From Myxococcales bacterium (GTDB lineage: Bacteria > Myxococcota_A > UBA9042 > UBA3505), in NCBI GenBank assembly GCA_002728755.1, contig PBVT01000047.1, positions 62,001 to 126,000 of the forward strand: 64,000 nucleotides of DNA. The letters run 5' to 3'. The translations under genes and the position numbers were made by a program. Positions 1 through 7,892 of this stretch are shown here, one piece after another. A model generated the notes under the pieces. That model was not told where the DNA came from. It did no database searches and saw only the letters and a list, made by a program, of their open reading frames with translations. Positions within the stretch are counted from its first letter, which is position 1. Every line of letters begins with the position of its first letter.

Positions 1-437
1 ATTCGGCTGAGCGTCTCAAGACCCGTAACGATTTTCTGGAACGCACCTTTCTTCTTGGTGGTGAAATCATGGGTCTCTTCATCGCCACCCTGAAGGCTTA
101 TACGCCAGGCAATATTGTCGCCAAGGGCCATGACCTTACGGAGCCACTTCTCGTTCCAGAGACGAACCCCATTGGTGAATATTACGACCTCTTCAAACTC
201 ACAGGACACGGCGTGCTCAAGGAGCTCCATAAAGCTATGGTGAATCGTAGGCTCCCCTCCTAGAAAGGTGAACTTGGGTATTCCCATCGCCTTGGCGCGA
301 TCGATTTCCGAGCGGATCAATTCGGTATCGACCGGCTTTGCCAATCGAAGTTCAGTCATCTGGCCGCTTACACAAAAAACACAACGGTTATTGCATACAT
401 GACCAAGCTGGATTTCAAATCTCTGATCTGGTTCCAC
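1..437 (-). CDS. Radical SAM enzyme, 5' part only
   Basis: This is the N-terminal 145 codons of a radical SAM protein; the rest lies beyond the left edge. It is read on the minus strand from a GTG at 437. In-frame stops lie just upstream, so the start can hardly be earlier. The first residues run into CNNRCVFC, a CxxxCxxC [4Fe-4S]/SAM motif within the first 25 residues, followed by a SAM-binding LGGEPT motif and a FTNG strand, all in the order expected for the family. What it modifies cannot be told because the C-terminal half, where an auxiliary cluster domain might be, is missing. It lies 114 nt downstream of the TonB receptor on the same strand, so co-transcription is possible. It is separate from the three radical SAM genes further right. 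Confidence 0.85.
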   Translation of the reverse strand, partial: MEPDQRFEIQLGHVCNNRCVFCVSGQMTELRLAKPVDTELIRSEIDRAKAMGIPKFTFLGGEPTIHHSFMELLEHAVSCEFEEVVIFTNGVRLWNEKWLRKVMALGDNIAWRISLQGGDEETHDFTTKKKGAFQKIVTGLETLSR

Positions 438-551
438 GCAACCACTCTACGGAAAATCGTTACTCTACACCCCATATGGTCACTTGTTCACAAGCCTGCG
501 TCAAGACCAGAGCACCATTTAAACACGTTCACAGGGGCTATTCGTGCGCAT

Positions 552-2774
552 TTAGAAACGGGCCTGTACCGTGATTTTCAGGTTTAAACCTGCCATATCG
601 TACCCAGAACCATGATCACGGGCTGTCTGGTCCAGCAGGTTTTCAACCCCAAGGAACAAATCCATCGAAGGCGATAAGGCCACACCTCCGTGCACATCAA
701 GCAACATATAGCCCGGTGTCCCCTGGCAATCCTCCTGAAGGAGTCCACTACTCGGTTCCGTCTGGCAAATCCGAGCGTCTTTCTTATCGCTCGAATGAAG
801 CCGATCTTGCCGCAACGCCCAACGCACACGCCCTGAAATCCAAGCGTTTCTCCGTTCTGACGCAAAGCGTATGCCCGCCGTCCCAAATACGGGTGGGATA
901 CGGCGAGCTGGCTGGGTAAAACCATCCCCATTCGACACATCCCCCTGTATCCACGTGGCATTTCCGAATAGACCCAGGGGACCGCTGGAATACTCCACCG
1001 AACCTTCGACACCGTACATTTCACCCGACCGGGCGTTGGTTCTTTGTACTACGGGCTTGCCATCCACCTCGGATAGGCCTCCGAACAGTGCAGGACTCTC
1101 GTCGATGAGATCATCCAGTCGCGTCCAAAAACCACTGACTCCTACTTCAAGGTTTGACTCCCGTACGCGCGCACCCAACTCCACGGTGTCACCTTTTTCC
1201 GGACGAAGATCGGCATTTGGCACTTCAAATTTGCTCCCCGTATCCCCCAGGACCGTCGATTCCTGGAGATTCGGTGCGCGAAAGCCCTGAACGAAATTGG
1301 CGTACAGGGTATGACTTCCCGGATTGAGGAGCTGCACTCCACCACTTGCTACCAAACCACCGTGACGATAATCCACGTCACCTATCTCCGGAACGCCGGG
1401 TGCGTGCGCGGCGAAATAGGAATACCGCACGCCGCCATTGAGCTGTAAAAGACCGATAGAGGAACCGAGATCAACGAGACCAACTGTGCCGTTAAGAAAT
1501 GCTCCTGCGGTCAGAAAGGTAGAGTCGTCGGAAAAATTACCACGGCTGGCGGGAGAATAGACAAAGTCCGGCGGACCTGCAGTGTCCTGCTCCGAGCCGA
1601 TCATTTCCCAATAAGCCTCCGCTCCACTCACAAGCCGTAGCCGCCTGCCCAATCGGAAATTCTGCGTTGTATATGCACCCAGGACATCAACAACATCGAG
1701 AAAGCGTTTTTTCTTTGTAAGGCCAGTAGGATCCAGATCTAGACATCCCTCCTTATTTAATACCTGTCCGGTCAAAGTCCGCTGGCACTTATACCGTTCA
1801 AAACCGTCATAAAGCCTATGATGGGAAATGGCCGTATCAACCGACCGTAGTATGCCCTTCGCCGTCCACCGCAGATGCGCATAGCTCAGTAGATCGGTTG
1901 TATCGTACCGACGAAGATCACCTTTTCCCAACTGATCGGCTCGCCCCGCGTTCATTAGTGCCCTACCGAAATGCGCCAACCGCAGGTTAAGGTTCTGGCT
2001 AAGTGCGACGTTCGCTTTCCCTCTCCAACCATAGGCTTCGTAATCAGACCACGGCTGGTCCACACCGCCACCGGCTTGTAGAATTCCAAATCGGTGGGCG
2101 CTGCCTCCCACTAGAAAAGAAACGCCTGAAGTCTCTCCATGCGTCGCTACCCGAAGACCGGTCGAAAGATCAGCTGTCGCCGCTAATGTCTCTACAGAAC
2201 CGCGTTTCCCATGGCCTGGAACCACACCCGATACGTCCTGGGTCAAGACATGAATTACCCCGCCCATCGCTCCATTCCCATACAGTACAGAAGACGGCCC
2301 TCGCACGACTTCAATTCGTTTTACGGCCGCAGGATCAATCAAAGCCAGGTACTGATTGGGCCCGGTACGAAAGGTCGCTGTATTGAAGCGGATACCGTCC
2401 ACGACAATTAAATTCGAAGGTCCGATCAGGCCTCTTAGAAAAGGAGCCCCCGCACCACGATTTGTATTTTGAGCGAAGATACCCGTGGTCCCCACCAGAG
2501 ACTCTGGTACCGAGGGGGTCTGACTCTCACGGATCTGCCTTTGAGAGACAATCTCCACACTACGGGGTGCCTCAAACTGGCGTTGCTCACTTCGATCGGC
2601 GGTAACTGTCAGCTGATTTGTACTATAATCTACACCAGACTGGACCGGTAAGGCGTACTGATAAGGCTCCGTTTCCTCTTCCGGTTTGATCTCCGAAGTC
2701 TGTGCAGCTGCTCCGGCAGGAATCAAAAGACTGCAGCATACTAATAGCGAGCAGTATCGAGAACGCAGACACAT
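552..2774 (-). CDS. TonB-dependent outer-membrane receptor
   Basis: This is a 740-residue outer-membrane receptor for energised import of a metal complex, cofactor or similar ligand. A Cys-containing signal peptide ends at GAAAQ. The plug domain then spans roughly residues 60-190, with PFLRGL, VVDGIR, IEVVRGPSSVLYG and GGVI signatures. A long beta-barrel with FRAPNLQE and LRPEKG motifs follows. The chain ends in an aromatic residue (QARF), as outer-membrane barrels do. The reading frame opens earlier, at 2843, but the ATG at 2774 directly precedes the signal peptide and has a purine-rich stretch upstream, so I chose it. The ligand is not identifiable; the layout resembles BtuB/CirA-type receptors. 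No Fur-box-like sequence is obvious upstream. Confidence 0.92.
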   Translation of the reverse strand: MCLRSRYCSLLVCCSLLIPAGAAAQTSEIKPEEETEPYQYALPVQSGVDYSTNQLTVTADRSEQRQFEAPRSVEIVSQRQIRESQTPSVPESLVGTTGIFAQNTNRGAGAPFLRGLIGPSNLIVVDGIRFNTATFRTGPNQYLALIDPAAVKRIEVVRGPSSVLYGNGAMGGVIHVLTQDVSGVVPGHGKRGSVETLAATADLSTGLRVATHGETSGVSFLVGGSAHRFGILQAGGGVDQPWSDYEAYGWRGKANVALSQNLNLRLAHFGRALMNAGRADQLGKGDLRRYDTTDLLSYAHLRWTAKGILRSVDTAISHHRLYDGFERYKCQRTLTGQVLNKEGCLDLDPTGLTKKKRFLDVVDVLGAYTTQNFRLGRRLRLVSGAEAYWEMIGSEQDTAGPPDFVYSPASRGNFSDDSTFLTAGAFLNGTVGLVDLGSSIGLLQLNGGVRYSYFAAHAPGVPEIGDVDYRHGGLVASGGVQLLNPGSHTLYANFVQGFRAPNLQESTVLGDTGSKFEVPNADLRPEKGDTVELGARVRESNLEVGVSGFWTRLDDLIDESPALFGGLSEVDGKPVVQRTNARSGEMYGVEGSVEYSSGPLGLFGNATWIQGDVSNGDGFTQPARRIPPVFGTAGIRFASERRNAWISGRVRWALRQDRLHSSDKKDARICQTEPSSGLLQEDCQGTPGYMLLDVHGGVALSPSMDLFLGVENLLDQTARDHGSGYDMAGLNLKITVQARF

Positions 2775-2959
2775 AATGGACGGAAACCTTTCCCCTAGAA
2801 TGATACCACGACGAATATTCCCACGTGCACCGTACATTTTCAAATCACGCGGCTGTCCTCATTTCCCCATCACTCCATTCGAGTGGAATCCACTTTTCAT
2901 CGACGAAACAATCGTGCATCCTATTGGTCCGGCTCAACTAGCATGTAACAGGCATATTC

Positions 2960-5302
2960 GTGCGTAATCCCATACATACCGGGGCTCTCTCTTGGGGTCT
3001 GGGGCTCTTCTGTTGCGCCCTCCTATCGATGGGCTCCTCTGGATGTGGTGGAAGTGTAAAAGGTCCACCGCCAACCAACGAGGTGCTCATACCGACAAGC
3101 GATGCTTCGACGTTTACCGGTATGGACTCCGACGATCAGCAGCCCCCAGAAAATGAAAACCCTGGGACGAATGAATGTCTGACCCATGAAGATTGCGAAT
3201 CCGGACACTGCACAATGCTTGCAGACGGATCGATCTGCTCACCGCTCTGCTCCCAGGATGCAGATTGCCCAGATGGTCTTATCTGTCTTCTAGATGACAC
3301 CGCATATGGCCCAGCCCTCGCTTGTGTCTATCCCTCCATGAATGCCTGTAGGCCCTGTGCAGAGAATGCGGATTGTACCGGGCTGGCTGGAGAAGAGCTC
3401 GTCTGTGAACTTATCGGTGGTTTTGGTGCCTGCCTCCCCACCTGTACCCAGGACACAGACTGTCCACCGTGGTTCTCTTGTACGGAGAATGAAACCAGCA
3501 ATACAAAGACATGCCTGCCAAATAATGGAACATGTTCGTGTCCGGCCCAGTATCTGGGAGCTACTGGCACATGCGCCAAAACCAACGAATATGGGACATG
3601 TACAGGTAGCTATACCTGCTCTGCGCAGGGAAAGAGTGATTGTTCAGCTCCCGAAGCCACCGAAGATGGGTGTTTTCCCGGCAACCAGGATTGCCTAGGG
3701 AGTGAAGATCAGCCGGCAGATCCCGAGGCCCCATGCGGAGCATGTGGAGGATTATGCCCCATTGGTGACGGACCGAGTTGGGACAACCCCTTCTCCCTCG
3801 ACGAGAGCAATTCAAGCGGCGTCTCATTAAACGACGAAGGCTATATCGTCTTGAACGCCGAAGATGTCGATACAAGTTATATATGGATCGCCAATTCGGG
3901 AGAAAACACGGTCTCAAAACTCGACACAACAGATGGCTGTGAGGTCGCACGCTACCATACCTGTCCTGATCCAAGCCGTACCGCCGTCGATCTATACGGT
4001 AATGGCATCATCACCTGTCGAGGTAACGGCGGCGTCATGAAGATCGCCGCCGTAGCGTCCTACTGTATCGATAAGAATAACGACGGGCTCATCCAAACTA
4101 CGGTCGACTCCAATAACGATTGTAGTGTGCAAGCAGAAGAGATGCTCTCGATTTCCGAAGACGAGTGCGTCTTATGGAATGTGCAACCAGACAGCACGAC
4201 GGGGGATGGAGGGCTAGCTCGCGCGGCCGGCGTCGATCACGAAAACCATATCTGGGTTGGATATTGGTCTTCGAAACGACTTCGGCGACTCGAGCCAACA
4301 GCAGGAAATGTTGTGCATACAATTGATCTAGAGGAGCGCCCCTATGGGATCGCGATCGACGGGGACGGTATTATCTGGGTAGCCAGTCGTGATCCACACC
4401 CACACCGTCTTGCGAAAGTGCACCCCGTCGATGGCCGGCTGAATGCCTGGGCCTCACCTGCCGGACATATGTACGGGGTCGGTATCGATCCATATGGAAA
4501 GGTATGGGTCGCGACGGGAGAGGGGCAAGGGCTCGCGCGTTTCGACCCGCTATCCGAAACCTGGATGAATTGGTCCTGGGGCGGACGTGGATACACTCGA
4601 GGCGTTGTAGCTCTCATGCTAACCAACCCCGACGGAAGCCTGGCGGGAAGCACGGTCTACGCCGCTCATAATACCTTCAACTGCCAGGGGGATAGCTCGT
4701 CCCGCTTGGTGTCTGTGGTAGATGCGGCCTCTCTGGAAGACCTGCCGGCAATCGACCTTGGCCTATACCGTGGCCCCGTGGGCGTATCGATCGATCGAAC
4801 CGGTAATCTCTGGACTGTTAATATGTGCGAGAACGGTAGCCAATGGGAAGGAAGTGCCTCCAAGGTGGATACGGAAACCGGCCAGGTAATCGGTACATAT
4901 TCTGTCGGTAATATGCCGTATACCTACAGCGATATGACGGGATATGTTCTCGGCACTATCACGGCACCACAAGGAAGTTACCGACATATCTTTGATGCAC
5001 CATCTCTCCGTGATTATGAGTGGCTGCGCATCGAGATCGAAGCCGTCTTTCCAGCCGACGCTACGACCTGGATAACGGTTCGAGTCCGTGCAGCAAATAC
5101 AAACGAAGAGCTCGCCACCACCCCCTGGTCGGAAACATTCGGGCCGTACCCTCCACAAGCATTCCCTGTGGATCTGACCGCAGCGAACATCGTCGGAACG
5201 TTGATGGAGGTCGAGCTCGTACTACATACTCAGACAACGGGAGCCAGCCCAATCGTCAAAACCATTGTGGCTGTAGCGAAACCCGCAGGGCAAAATCTCT
5301 AA
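2960..5302 (+). CDS. Large Cys-rich lipoprotein with Vgb/NHL-like propeller
   Basis: This is a predicted exported lipoprotein of 780 residues starting at GTG. The signal peptide ends in a lipobox (SMGSSGC). Residues about 70-200 are very Cys-rich, with repeated DADC/NADC/DTDC patterns of the sort common in Myxococcota surface proteins, probably disulphide-bonded. Residues about 290-680 carry repeats of the type GVDHENHIWVG, IAIDGDGIIWVAS and VGIDPYGKVWVAT. These resemble streptogramin-lyase (Vgb)/NHL beta-propeller blades. Resemblance to the lyase fold does not imply lyase activity. The C-terminal ~110 residues look like a beta-sandwich. It is transcribed divergently from the TonB receptor across a 185-nt gap. 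The function is unknown; recognition or binding at the cell surface is the reasonable guess. Confidence 0.85.
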   Translation: MRNPIHTGALSWGLGLFCCALLSMGSSGCGGSVKGPPPTNEVLIPTSDASTFTGMDSDDQQPPENENPGTNECLTHEDCESGHCTMLADGSICSPLCSQDADCPDGLICLLDDTAYGPALACVYPSMNACRPCAENADCTGLAGEELVCELIGGFGACLPTCTQDTDCPPWFSCTENETSNTKTCLPNNGTCSCPAQYLGATGTCAKTNEYGTCTGSYTCSAQGKSDCSAPEATEDGCFPGNQDCLGSEDQPADPEAPCGACGGLCPIGDGPSWDNPFSLDESNSSGVSLNDEGYIVLNAEDVDTSYIWIANSGENTVSKLDTTDGCEVARYHTCPDPSRTAVDLYGNGIITCRGNGGVMKIAAVASYCIDKNNDGLIQTTVDSNNDCSVQAEEMLSISEDECVLWNVQPDSTTGDGGLARAAGVDHENHIWVGYWSSKRLRRLEPTAGNVVHTIDLEERPYGIAIDGDGIIWVASRDPHPHRLAKVHPVDGRLNAWASPAGHMYGVGIDPYGKVWVATGEGQGLARFDPLSETWMNWSWGGRGYTRGVVALMLTNPDGSLAGSTVYAAHNTFNCQGDSSSRLVSVVDAASLEDLPAIDLGLYRGPVGVSIDRTGNLWTVNMCENGSQWEGSASKVDTETGQVIGTYSVGNMPYTYSDMTGYVLGTITAPQGSYRHIFDAPSLRDYEWLRIEIEAVFPADATTWITVRVRAANTNEELATTPWSETFGPYPPQAFPVDLTAANIVGTLMEVELVLHTQTTGASPIVKTIVAVAKPAGQNL

Positions 5303-5398
5303 TCGACTGACGGCACCAGGAAACCCTTCACCACCAAATGGGTCGACAGTCGCTTCAACCAACGCTATGGTCGGCGAGCTAATTTCGGGAGTGCAGTT

Positions 5399-6193
5399 AT
5401 GATTGATCTGAAAGGAAAAACAGTCGCCATTTTTGGAGTCGCCAGCGACACCTCAATTGCCTGGGCTGTGGCGCAACGCCTAGCAGCCGCCGGAGCAGAT
5501 ATTGTGCTGGGTTACCAGTTCCGGTTTCGGAGTCGGATCATGCAACTGGCACCACAGCTCCCGGCAATCAAAGCGTTCCATCCCTGTGATGTAACCAAGG
5601 AAGAAGAGGTCAAAGAGTTCTTTGATAAGGTCGATGGTGGCGTTGATATCGTAATCCACTCCATTGCCTGGGCGGATGCGGCAACGTTTCGTAAACCCGT
5701 AATCTTCGCCACACCGGAAGAATTCTCCGGAGCGTTGGAGATCTCCGCCTACTCGCTGCTCCGATTGGCCCATTATGCACTGCCAAAGATGTCGCCAGGT
5801 GGAAGTATTATGACTCTTTCCTACCTTGGTGCTGTGCGCGTCGTCCCTTCCTACCACATCATGGGTATTGCAAAGGCGACGCTTGAAGCGTGCGTTCGTG
5901 AAGCATCGGTCAATATGGGGTCAAAGAAAATCCGCGTAAACGCGATAAGCGCTGGCCCCATTAAAACACTCGCCGCGGGCGCCATACCGGGCTTCGAAGA
6001 CATGCTTGATTTTGTGGAACAAACCGCCCCCTTGCGGGAGAATATTACACAGGACGACGTGGCCGATGCGGCTCTTTTCCTGGCGAGTGACCTCTCCAAA
6101 AGAATTACAGGCCAGACAATCTATGTAGACTCCGGTTACAACATTGTCGGCGTACCGCCCAACCTCGATACGATGATGAACTCATCCTCATGA
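5399..6193 (+). CDS. fabI: Enoyl-[acyl-carrier-protein] reductase (NADH), FabI type
   Basis: This is the 264-residue enoyl-ACP reductase of fatty-acid elongation, an SDR-fold cytosolic enzyme reducing trans-2-enoyl-ACP. The N-terminus has the FabI form of the nucleotide motif (GVASDTSIAWA, compared with the usual GxxxxxSIA). The active-site stretch SYLGAVRVVPSYHIMGIAKA supplies both tyrosines and the lysine of the FabI Y-x6-K arrangement. ISAGPIKTLAA and the C-terminal GQTIYVDSGYNI are also FabI-typical, and the length is normal for the family. It precedes the HxsD-like genes by 91 nt on the same strand. I read that as adjacency rather than a functional tie, although read-through into them is possible because no terminator is visible. 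Confidence 0.95.
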   Translation: MIDLKGKTVAIFGVASDTSIAWAVAQRLAAAGADIVLGYQFRFRSRIMQLAPQLPAIKAFHPCDVTKEEEVKEFFDKVDGGVDIVIHSIAWADAATFRKPVIFATPEEFSGALEISAYSLLRLAHYALPKMSPGGSIMTLSYLGAVRVVPSYHIMGIAKATLEACVREASVNMGSKKIRVNAISAGPIKTLAAGAIPGFEDMLDFVEQTAPLRENITQDDVADAALFLASDLSKRITGQTIYVDSGYNIVGVPPNLDTMMNSSS

Positions 6194-6284
6194 ACCGTTC
6201 ATCGGTGTACACAAGCTTGACGTCGTCCCCTTTGACTCGGTACGAATATCTCTCCAACATTTAGAACCTCCTACGGAATAATCT

Positions 6285-6842
6285 ATGAGCACACCCGAAA
6301 TCTTTGTAATTGATGCTGAGCAAGGCCGTCTTAGCCTTCGTCTGAAAAAGGGCCTCTACCCCATGGACGCCGTGTATGGTGCGGCCTACGTCCTCATCGA
6401 TCGGAGCTATATTCTTCTCGATAAAGATGATGACGGGAATGTCCTTGTTCATATCCAGGCTAAGACTGGAAAAACAGATGAGCAGGATCTAAATGCACTC
6501 GCGGGCGATTTCGCGAATGAAGCACTTTCCCAAGTTCTTCGCTCCAAGGTTATGCGCGAACACAAGACTCGGATTGAGTCTATAATCTCTCAGGCCGTCG
6601 CAGGCGGACTAGGGATCAGCGCAGGAGATGATCTAGGGTTGGACGTACTCGATGGCGATGAAGACGACCTCGACTTCCTCGACGATCCTCTTGGAATTGC
6701 CGTTCCATGGGAAGAGAAATTCAAACGTTCCGCCAGTGAAGAACGCCCCGACACGAAGGACGACGGTACAGACTCACCACAACCGACACCGGCAGACTCG
6801 GGTGGTTTTCAGCCTGTAAAACCGGAAGGCCCCTCCGAATAG
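6285..6842 (+). CDS. HxsD-like protein, long form with acidic tail
   Basis: The first ~95 residues resemble HxsD of His-Xaa-Ser radical-SAM systems. A strand-turn-helix leads to AVYGAAYVLIDRSYILLDKDDDGNVLVHIQAK, split here by a short charged turn, then LAGDFANEALSQVLR. This matches the HxsD pattern of AAYxFIDRxYVxL, a charged turn, a VxLxxK strand, then a helix with an FxNE motif. Known HxsD proteins are about 90-100 residues. Here a low-complexity extension rich in Asp, Glu and Pro (about residues 110-185) is added, perhaps a flexible acidic linker. The family has no established biochemical role; it always travels with the radical SAM pair and the repeat peptide. The next gene, 19 nt downstream, looks like a short paralogue. 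Family assignment is from pattern memory, not a search. Confidence 0.7.
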   Translation: MSTPEIFVIDAEQGRLSLRLKKGLYPMDAVYGAAYVLIDRSYILLDKDDDGNVLVHIQAKTGKTDEQDLNALAGDFANEALSQVLRSKVMREHKTRIESIISQAVAGGLGISAGDDLGLDVLDGDEDDLDFLDDPLGIAVPWEEKFKRSASEERPDTKDDGTDSPQPTPADSGGFQPVKPEGPSE

Positions 6843-6861
6843 AGAGACTGGAGACACACTC

Positions 6862-7074
6862 ATGGAAGTTCGGTTTCACCAACGTATCTATACGAAAGAT
6901 GCGATCTCGGACGCGCTGGAAGCCTTCGAGGAATTCGGTACCTACAATACGGTCGAAGATGGAGACTATATCGTCGTCGAAATCAGTGAACCTGATGACG
7001 ATTTTTCGGCTGTTCTCCCACAAGAAATCGCCAATTACGTTCTAGCAAATGTGATTGAAGGGCGAAGAGATTAG
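6862..7074 (+). CDS. Short HxsD-like protein
   Basis: This is a 70-residue protein with the same apparent strand-helix-strand-strand-helix order as HxsD. VRFHQRIYTKDAISDALEAF is followed by an EEFGTYNT turn, a DYIVVEIS strand and a closing helix, EIANYVLANVI, which takes the place of the FxNExL helix. It lacks the conserved AAYxFIDR phrase, so it is a divergent relative at best. It starts 19 nt after the long HxsD-like gene with a GAGAC-type ribosome site and is surely co-transcribed with it. The small size and fold pattern would also suit a precursor-binding (RRE-like) adaptor, which is a guess. A short GC-paired hairpin (TCCTC/GAGGA) lies about 30-45 nt downstream, without a proper T-run. 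Confidence 0.65.
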   Translation: MEVRFHQRIYTKDAISDALEAFEEFGTYNTVEDGDYIVVEISEPDDDFSAVLPQEIANYVLANVIEGRRD

Positions 7075-7194
7075 ACCTCTTCGAAAACAGTTAAAAACCT
7101 CCGATCCTCGATATTTGAGGAGGGAAGTACACTGTCTGTTGATACCGGTGTAACGCCGATACCCATTGGTATGATTGAAAAACAGGCCTGTCAC

Positions 7195-7223
7195 TTGACA
7201 TCGGAGCCTTCGGTCCGTAAGAT
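7195..7223 (+). promoter_or_regulatory. Sigma70-type promoter for the Tat-signal protein gene
   Basis: A perfect -35 hexamer TTGACA (7195-7200) is followed after 17 nt by TAAGAT (7218-7223, 4 of 6 matches to TATAAT). The predicted transcript would start near 7230 with a ~35-nt leader before the ATG at 7265. Its -35 is identical to that of the repeat-peptide gene promoter at the other end of the locus. Confidence 0.55.
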
Positions 7224-7264
7224 TTTCTTGTTATTTAGGACACCTCTAACGTCAGGGATTAGAC

Positions 7265-7789
7265 ATGGCCGATTCCGTCTCAAGACGCTCCTTTATTCAG
7301 AAAACTTCCACGGGTGCAGCTGCCGTTGTGGCCGCAGGTACGCTTGGCGTAAATTTGGCTGAAGCCAAAGATGCTCAGCAGATCAAAGCCGCGCTTCCGG
7401 AAGGAACTCCTCAGACCTGGATTCACGAAACCCTTAATGTGGGTGATGTGGTTCACGGTTCTTGGGCGATCCAATCCGTAAGCCCTGTCTTTGCTGGTGG
7501 TATCGTTTTACAGCTAGCCGACGCGGATCAGAACCAGCTTCGAATTGATGTATGTCAGCTCGATTCCAGCTCCAACGGAGTAGAATCTACCGGAAAATGT
7601 GATCTTGTCCTCATGAACGGTGGTAATGGCCGTAAGTGGACCGCTCGTGATCACCATCTGGTTGTTCGTGCCGTTTCTGCGCGACTTGATACAGCGCAAA
7701 ACGCCACAAGCAAATCAGCACCTTTGCTTTCACACCGTCAGCGGTTGGAAGTATTCGGAGCTGCGAAGCTTGCGAGCAATCCAGCATAA
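7265..7789 (+). CDS. Tat-exported protein of unknown function in Hxs-like locus
   Basis: This is a 174-residue protein starting with a twin-arginine signal: SRRSFIQK, then an Ala/Gly/Val-rich hydrophobic stretch ending at NLAEA, a good signal peptidase I site. The mature part (~140 residues) appears all-beta (GGIVLQLADADQNQLRIDVC, then KCDLVLMNGG, then HHLVVRAVSA). It has two Cys and no recognisable catalytic motif. Tat export suggests it folds or acquires a cofactor before leaving the cytoplasm. It sits between the HxsD-like pair and the radical SAM operon, facing the latter, with its own promoter and a shared terminator. A shared HGSW tetrapeptide with the end of the repeat peptide is probably chance. 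It could be the partner or acceptor for the modified peptide, but nothing in the sequence proves that. Confidence 0.8.
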   Translation: MADSVSRRSFIQKTSTGAAAVVAAGTLGVNLAEAKDAQQIKAALPEGTPQTWIHETLNVGDVVHGSWAIQSVSPVFAGGIVLQLADADQNQLRIDVCQLDSSSNGVESTGKCDLVLMNGGNGRKWTARDHHLVVRAVSARLDTAQNATSKSAPLLSHRQRLEVFGAAKLASNPA

Positions 7790-7830
7790 GTAGATTCGTC
7801 GGAATTTCCGATATGCGTTTCGAAAAATTT

Positions 7831-7878
7831 ACGCCCTGTTGGTTTGGCTTCGGCCAAACCAACAGTTGGCGTTTTTTT
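7831..7878. terminator. Bidirectional rho-independent terminator
   Basis: A perfect 13-bp stem (7836-7848 with 7853-7865) is closed by a TTCG tetraloop. It is extended by ACGCC/GGCGT pairing after a two-base bulge. A T7 run follows on the plus strand (7872-7878), and a run of five A just left of the stem gives a T-run for minus-strand transcripts. It ends both the Tat-protein gene and the converging radical SAM operon. Confidence 0.9.
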
Positions 7879-7892
7879 GTGCCCAAAATAGA

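Noticed and set aside
584-1345. Minus- and plus-strand open frames inside the TonB receptor gene
   Set aside because: They lie in frames antisense or shifted to a clear receptor with plug and barrel motifs, and have low-complexity Arg/Ser composition.
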